Shown piece after piece: positions 6,084-8,261 of a DNA stretch of 8,261 nucleotides (its first letter is position 1; each line of letters begins with the position of its first letter). This DNA is from Verrucomicrobiota bacterium. Lineage in GTDB: Bacteria; Verrucomicrobiota; Verrucomicrobiia; Limisphaerales; AV2. Made by a program: the position numbers and the translations under genes. Below the pieces are notes generated by a model. The model worked only from the letters and a program-made list of their open reading frames with translations, was not told where the DNA came from and did not search any database. Location: contig QHPA01000354.1 of assembly GCA_003218935.1 (NCBI GenBank), positions 1 to 8,261 of the forward strand, read 5' to 3'.

Positions 6084-6302
6084 GTGGCGAAGGAAGACCC
6101 AATTGAACTGTCCGGCACGGTGACTCAAGTATTGCCAGGTACGATGTTCCGGGTGGCCCTGCCAAATGGGCATGAGGTATTGGCCCATATTTCAGGCAAA
6201 ATGCGAAAGAATTTCATCCGCATCAGCGTGGGAGACAAAGTCAAAGTCGAAATGTCTCCCTACGACCTCGGCAAAGCGCGCATTACCTATCGCGAATTTT
6301 AA
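6084..6302 (+). CDS. infA: Translation initiation factor IF-1
   Basis: This is a 72-residue cytoplasmic protein, exactly the usual length for IF-1. It binds the A site of the 30S ribosomal subunit and helps IF-2 and IF-3 select the initiator tRNA. The whole protein is one OB-fold (S1-like) domain. The hallmark segments are present: [13 protein letters not shown] at the start, the central [19 protein letters not shown] (29-47), then [13 protein letters not shown] and the ending KARITYREF. The start is GTG at 6084, supported by an AGGA motif 9 nt upstream and by an in-frame stop at 6066. Many bacteria carry infA in or near the ribosomal protein operon with secY and rpmJ; here it stands alone between a divergent membrane-protein cassette and a convergent ABC transporter. 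It could be the only copy or a second paralogue; the window cannot tell. Confidence 0.97.
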   Translation: MAKEDPIELSGTVTQVLPGTMFRVALPNGHEVLAHISGKMRKNFIRISVGDKVKVEMSPYDLGKARITYREF

Positions 6303-6311
6303 AACGCGCGA
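6290..6311. terminator. Imperfect palindrome at the infA / permease junction
   Basis: TCGCG (6290-6294) pairs with CGCGA (6307-6311) around a centre TTTTAAAA (6297-6304), with two mismatches between the arms. It covers the stop codon of infA and lies 9 nt before the stop of the converging permease gene. A short bidirectional terminator is possible, but the AT centre is weak. Confidence 0.25.
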
Positions 6312-6320
6312 AACGGACAA

Positions 6321-7460
6321 TCACTCGTAACGCAGCGCGTCAATGGGATCGAGGCGGGCCGCCTTCAGGGCGGGGAAGAAGCCGAATACAATGCCGATGA
6401 TCGCGCTGACAGTGAATGCCATGATCACCGAGGCGTTCGAGATCAGCGTCGGGAAGCCGGCAAATCGGGTCAGCAATGGCGCCAGCCAGAATCCGGCGCC
6501 GATGCCCAGCGCGCCGCCAAGCGCGCTTAACAGCACTGCCTCGGTAAGGAACTGGCGCAGGACATCGCGGCCGCGCGCGCCCACGGCCAAGCGGATGCCG
6601 ATCTCGCGGGTCCGCTCGGTCACGCTCACCAACATGATGTTCATGATGCCGATGCCGCCGACGACCAGCGAGATGCCCGCAAAGAAGCCGATCAGGATTG
6701 TCATGATCCGGTTGTTGGCGTTGAAGAAGTCGCTCGTCTCCTGCTGCACGTCGGCGATGGCGTCCGGGGACTCGGCTTGCACGAAAATCGAACGGAACTT
6801 GGTGTCGCCCGAGAGCCGTTTCATCACGCTGGTGAAGGGGACCAGGAGAATATCATCCTGATCCTGCCCGAAGCTGCCGGAACCCTTCGCCACCAGCCAG
6901 CCGACGATAGTGAACGGGGCATTCTTGATGCGGATGATCTGGCCGACGGGATCCACGTTTTCACCAAACAACGTCTTGGCCGTGGTGCTGCCGATCAGGC
7001 AGACCTTGTTCGCGTTGCGGACATCGGTCTCAGAAAAGTTTTCTCCACCGCGCAGCGGCCAGGATCGAGCCGTCAGGTATTCGGCGCTGACCCCCGAAAC
7101 CTGCACCGGAGTGTTCTGGTTGCCAGACACGATTTGAGCGCCACCGACGCGCGCTTCCGGGCTGACGGCCGTTATGCCAGCGACCTCTTTGCGAACCGCC
7201 TCGTAATCCGCGACGGTGAGATTGGGCTGCATACCGAAACCGCCGCGCACACCGCCGCGGGACATGTTGCCCGACAGCACGGTCAGGAGGTTCTGTCCCA
7301 TGCTGGCAATGCGTTTGTCCACCTCGGCTTTGGCTCCGGTGCCCATGCTCACGCCCACAATCACCGCGGCGATGCCGACAATAATGCCAAGCATCGTAAG
7401 AAAAGACCGGAGGATGTTCCGGCGCAGCGCACGCAAGGCGATTTTGAAGATGGCCGACAT
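6321..7460 (-). CDS. MacB/FtsX-type ABC transporter permease
   Basis: This is a 379-residue inner-membrane permease of the MacB/LolC-like type 7 ABC family, which pushes substrates out of the periplasm by conformational change and does not carry them across the inner membrane. TM1 is at about 20-40 after the amphipathic start ALRALRRNILRSFLTMLG. A large periplasmic domain (about 41-250) follows, with a Gly/Arg-rich loop near 68-78. The FtsX core has three more helices (about 253-278, 303-330, 342-366). The family landmark VVGGIGIMNIMLVSVTERT (266-284) and the following REIGIRLAVGA are intact, as is the ending ARLDPIDALRYE. Full length for the family. ATG 7460 is 3 nt after the stop of the ATPase gene, so the two are translated from one message. 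The substrate (antibiotic, peptide, lipoprotein or siderophore) cannot be inferred. Confidence 0.95.
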   Translation of the reverse strand: MSAIFKIALRALRRNILRSFLTMLGIIVGIAAVIVGVSMGTGAKAEVDKRIASMGQNLLTVLSGNMSRGGVRGGFGMQPNLTVADYEAVRKEVAGITAVSPEARVGGAQIVSGNQNTPVQVSGVSAEYLTARSWPLRGGENFSETDVRNANKVCLIGSTTAKTLFGENVDPVGQIIRIKNAPFTIVGWLVAKGSGSFGQDQDDILLVPFTSVMKRLSGDTKFRSIFVQAESPDAIADVQQETSDFFNANNRIMTILIGFFAGISLVVGGIGIMNIMLVSVTERTREIGIRLAVGARGRDVLRQFLTEAVLLSALGGALGIGAGFWLAPLLTRFAGFPTLISNASVIMAFTVSAIIGIVFGFFPALKAARLDPIDALRYE

Positions 7461-7463
7461 GGT

Positions 7464-8225
7464 TCAGGCAAGTTGAACGGCTTTGTGTTCGGAGTCGATT
7501 TTCGCCAATTCTTCAGCCGCAAGCAAACGGCCCTTCACCGGTTCATCGCCGCGGACCAACCCGTCGCGCATCACCACAACGCGCCGGCAGTAGCGCGCGA
7601 TGTCCAGTTCATGGGTCACCATAATGACGGTCATGCCCTGGTCATTCAATTGCTGAAAAATGCCCATGATTTCGATGCTGGTTCGGGAATCGAGATTGCC
7701 GGTCGGTTCGTCGGCGAGGAGCAGTTTGGGTTGATTGACCAGGGCGCGGGCGATGGCGACGCGCTGCTGCTGGCCGCCGGAAAGCCGACTGGGTGTGTGG
7801 TCAGCACGGTCGGCGAGGCCCACCAGCGCGAGCGCTTTTTCCGCGCGTTCGCGCTGGTCGCGTCCGCGAATACCGGGACGACAATAAAGCATCGGCAGCT
7901 CGACGTTCTCGAGCGCGGTGGTGCGGGCGAGCAGGTTGAAGCCCTGAAACACGAACCCGATATTCCGGTTCCGCAGGTCGGCGAGTTCATCACGGTTCAA
8001 GTCGCTGATGCTCACACCATCAAGCAGGAACCGTCCGCTGGTCGGGCGATCCAGACAGCCGAGCGTGTTCATCATCGTGCTCTTTCCGGAACCGCTCGCC
8101 CCCATGATGGCGACGAACTCGCCGGGTTGGATCGCCAGCGTGACCCCACGTACTGCGTGGACTTCGACCTCGCCGCTGACATAGGTCTTGCGGAACTCTT
8201 CGAGCTGGATGACAGGCGCTGCCAT
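7464..8225 (-). CDS. MacB/LolD-type ABC transporter ATP-binding protein
   Basis: This is a 253-residue cytoplasmic ATPase that powers the permease encoded directly downstream. All motifs are present: Walker A GASGSGKS (42-49), Q-loop Q94, signature LSGGQ (148-152), Walker B LLLADEP (D172, E173), D-loop GNLDS and switch histidine H205 (VTHE). The spacing and the sequences [14 protein letters not shown] and [10 protein letters not shown] are characteristic of the MacB/LolD subgroup, which works with FtsX-like permeases. ATG 8225 is chosen; an in-frame TTG at 8240 would add five residues but looks no better, and neither has a ribosome-binding site. In related loci a periplasmic adaptor of the MacA/HlyD type is encoded just upstream, which here would lie past the right edge; only 36 bases remain and they show nothing recognisable. 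The C-terminal 30 residues are variable and lack a known domain. Confidence 0.96.
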   Translation of the reverse strand: MAAPVIQLEEFRKTYVSGEVEVHAVRGVTLAIQPGEFVAIMGASGSGKSTMMNTLGCLDRPTSGRFLLDGVSISDLNRDELADLRNRNIGFVFQGFNLLARTTALENVELPMLYCRPGIRGRDQRERAEKALALVGLADRADHTPSRLSGGQQQRVAIARALVNQPKLLLADEPTGNLDSRTSIEIMGIFQQLNDQGMTVIMVTHELDIARYCRRVVVMRDGLVRGDEPVKGRLLAAEELAKIDSEHKAVQLA

Positions 8226-8261
8226 GTCAGGAGACTTCAAATTTAACTCGCCATCGTCGCT

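Noticed and set aside
6777..8246. A 489-codon + strand open frame opposite the ABC transporter genes
   Set aside because: It is antisense to two strongly supported genes with intact motifs; its product is rich in His/Asp/Ala/Arg with no recognisable domain, as expected for a GC-rich shadow frame.

Overview
The window looks like chromosomal DNA from a GC-rich, Gram-negative-type bacterium. A member of the Verrucomicrobiota (Pedosphaera/Limisphaerales-like) is the best guess. This rests on the flavour of the TlpA-like proteins, the receiver-kinase fusion, the DR2241-type protein and the paired small membrane proteins, all recalled from family knowledge and not searched. No mobile element, phage, CRISPR array, tRNA or rRNA is visible, and coding density is high. 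Nine of the ten visible translation starts have no clear Shine-Dalgarno motif; only infA does.

Left block, + strand (1-5185): a 5'-truncated MscS-type mechanosensitive channel; a receiver-plus-histidine-kinase-like ATPase fusion whose usual phosphoacceptor histidine is missing; a cysteine-motif protein resembling the DR2241 4Fe-4S family, but without a CbiX chelatase domain; and two tandem, secreted TlpA/ResA-type thioredoxins. The thioredoxin domains of that pair are about 70% identical, but the second protein carries an extra charged helical domain of about 200 residues. A small membrane protein follows, with a lipid-A-biosynthesis N-terminal (LAB_N) domain and a C-terminal zinc ribbon. Gaps between the first five genes are 24-46 nt, so parts may be co-transcribed. 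A possible hairpin terminator separates the thioredoxins from the LAB_N gene.

Middle block (5203-6302): a possible bidirectional terminator lies between the convergent LAB_N gene and a two-gene minus-strand cassette of small single-pass membrane proteins. A 271-nt divergent intergenic region without a convincing gene comes next, then infA (translation initiation factor IF-1) on the + strand, standing alone.

Right block, minus strand (6321-8225): a MacB-type ABC exporter pair, with ATPase upstream and FtsX-like permease downstream, 3 nt apart. Any periplasmic adaptor (MacA/HlyD type) would lie beyond the right edge.

No single spectacular new system is evident. The most interesting points are the pseudo-histidine-kinase fusion next to an Fe-S-type protein, the duplicated and elaborated thioredoxin pair, the LAB_N-zinc ribbon fusion and the cassette of two small membrane proteins.
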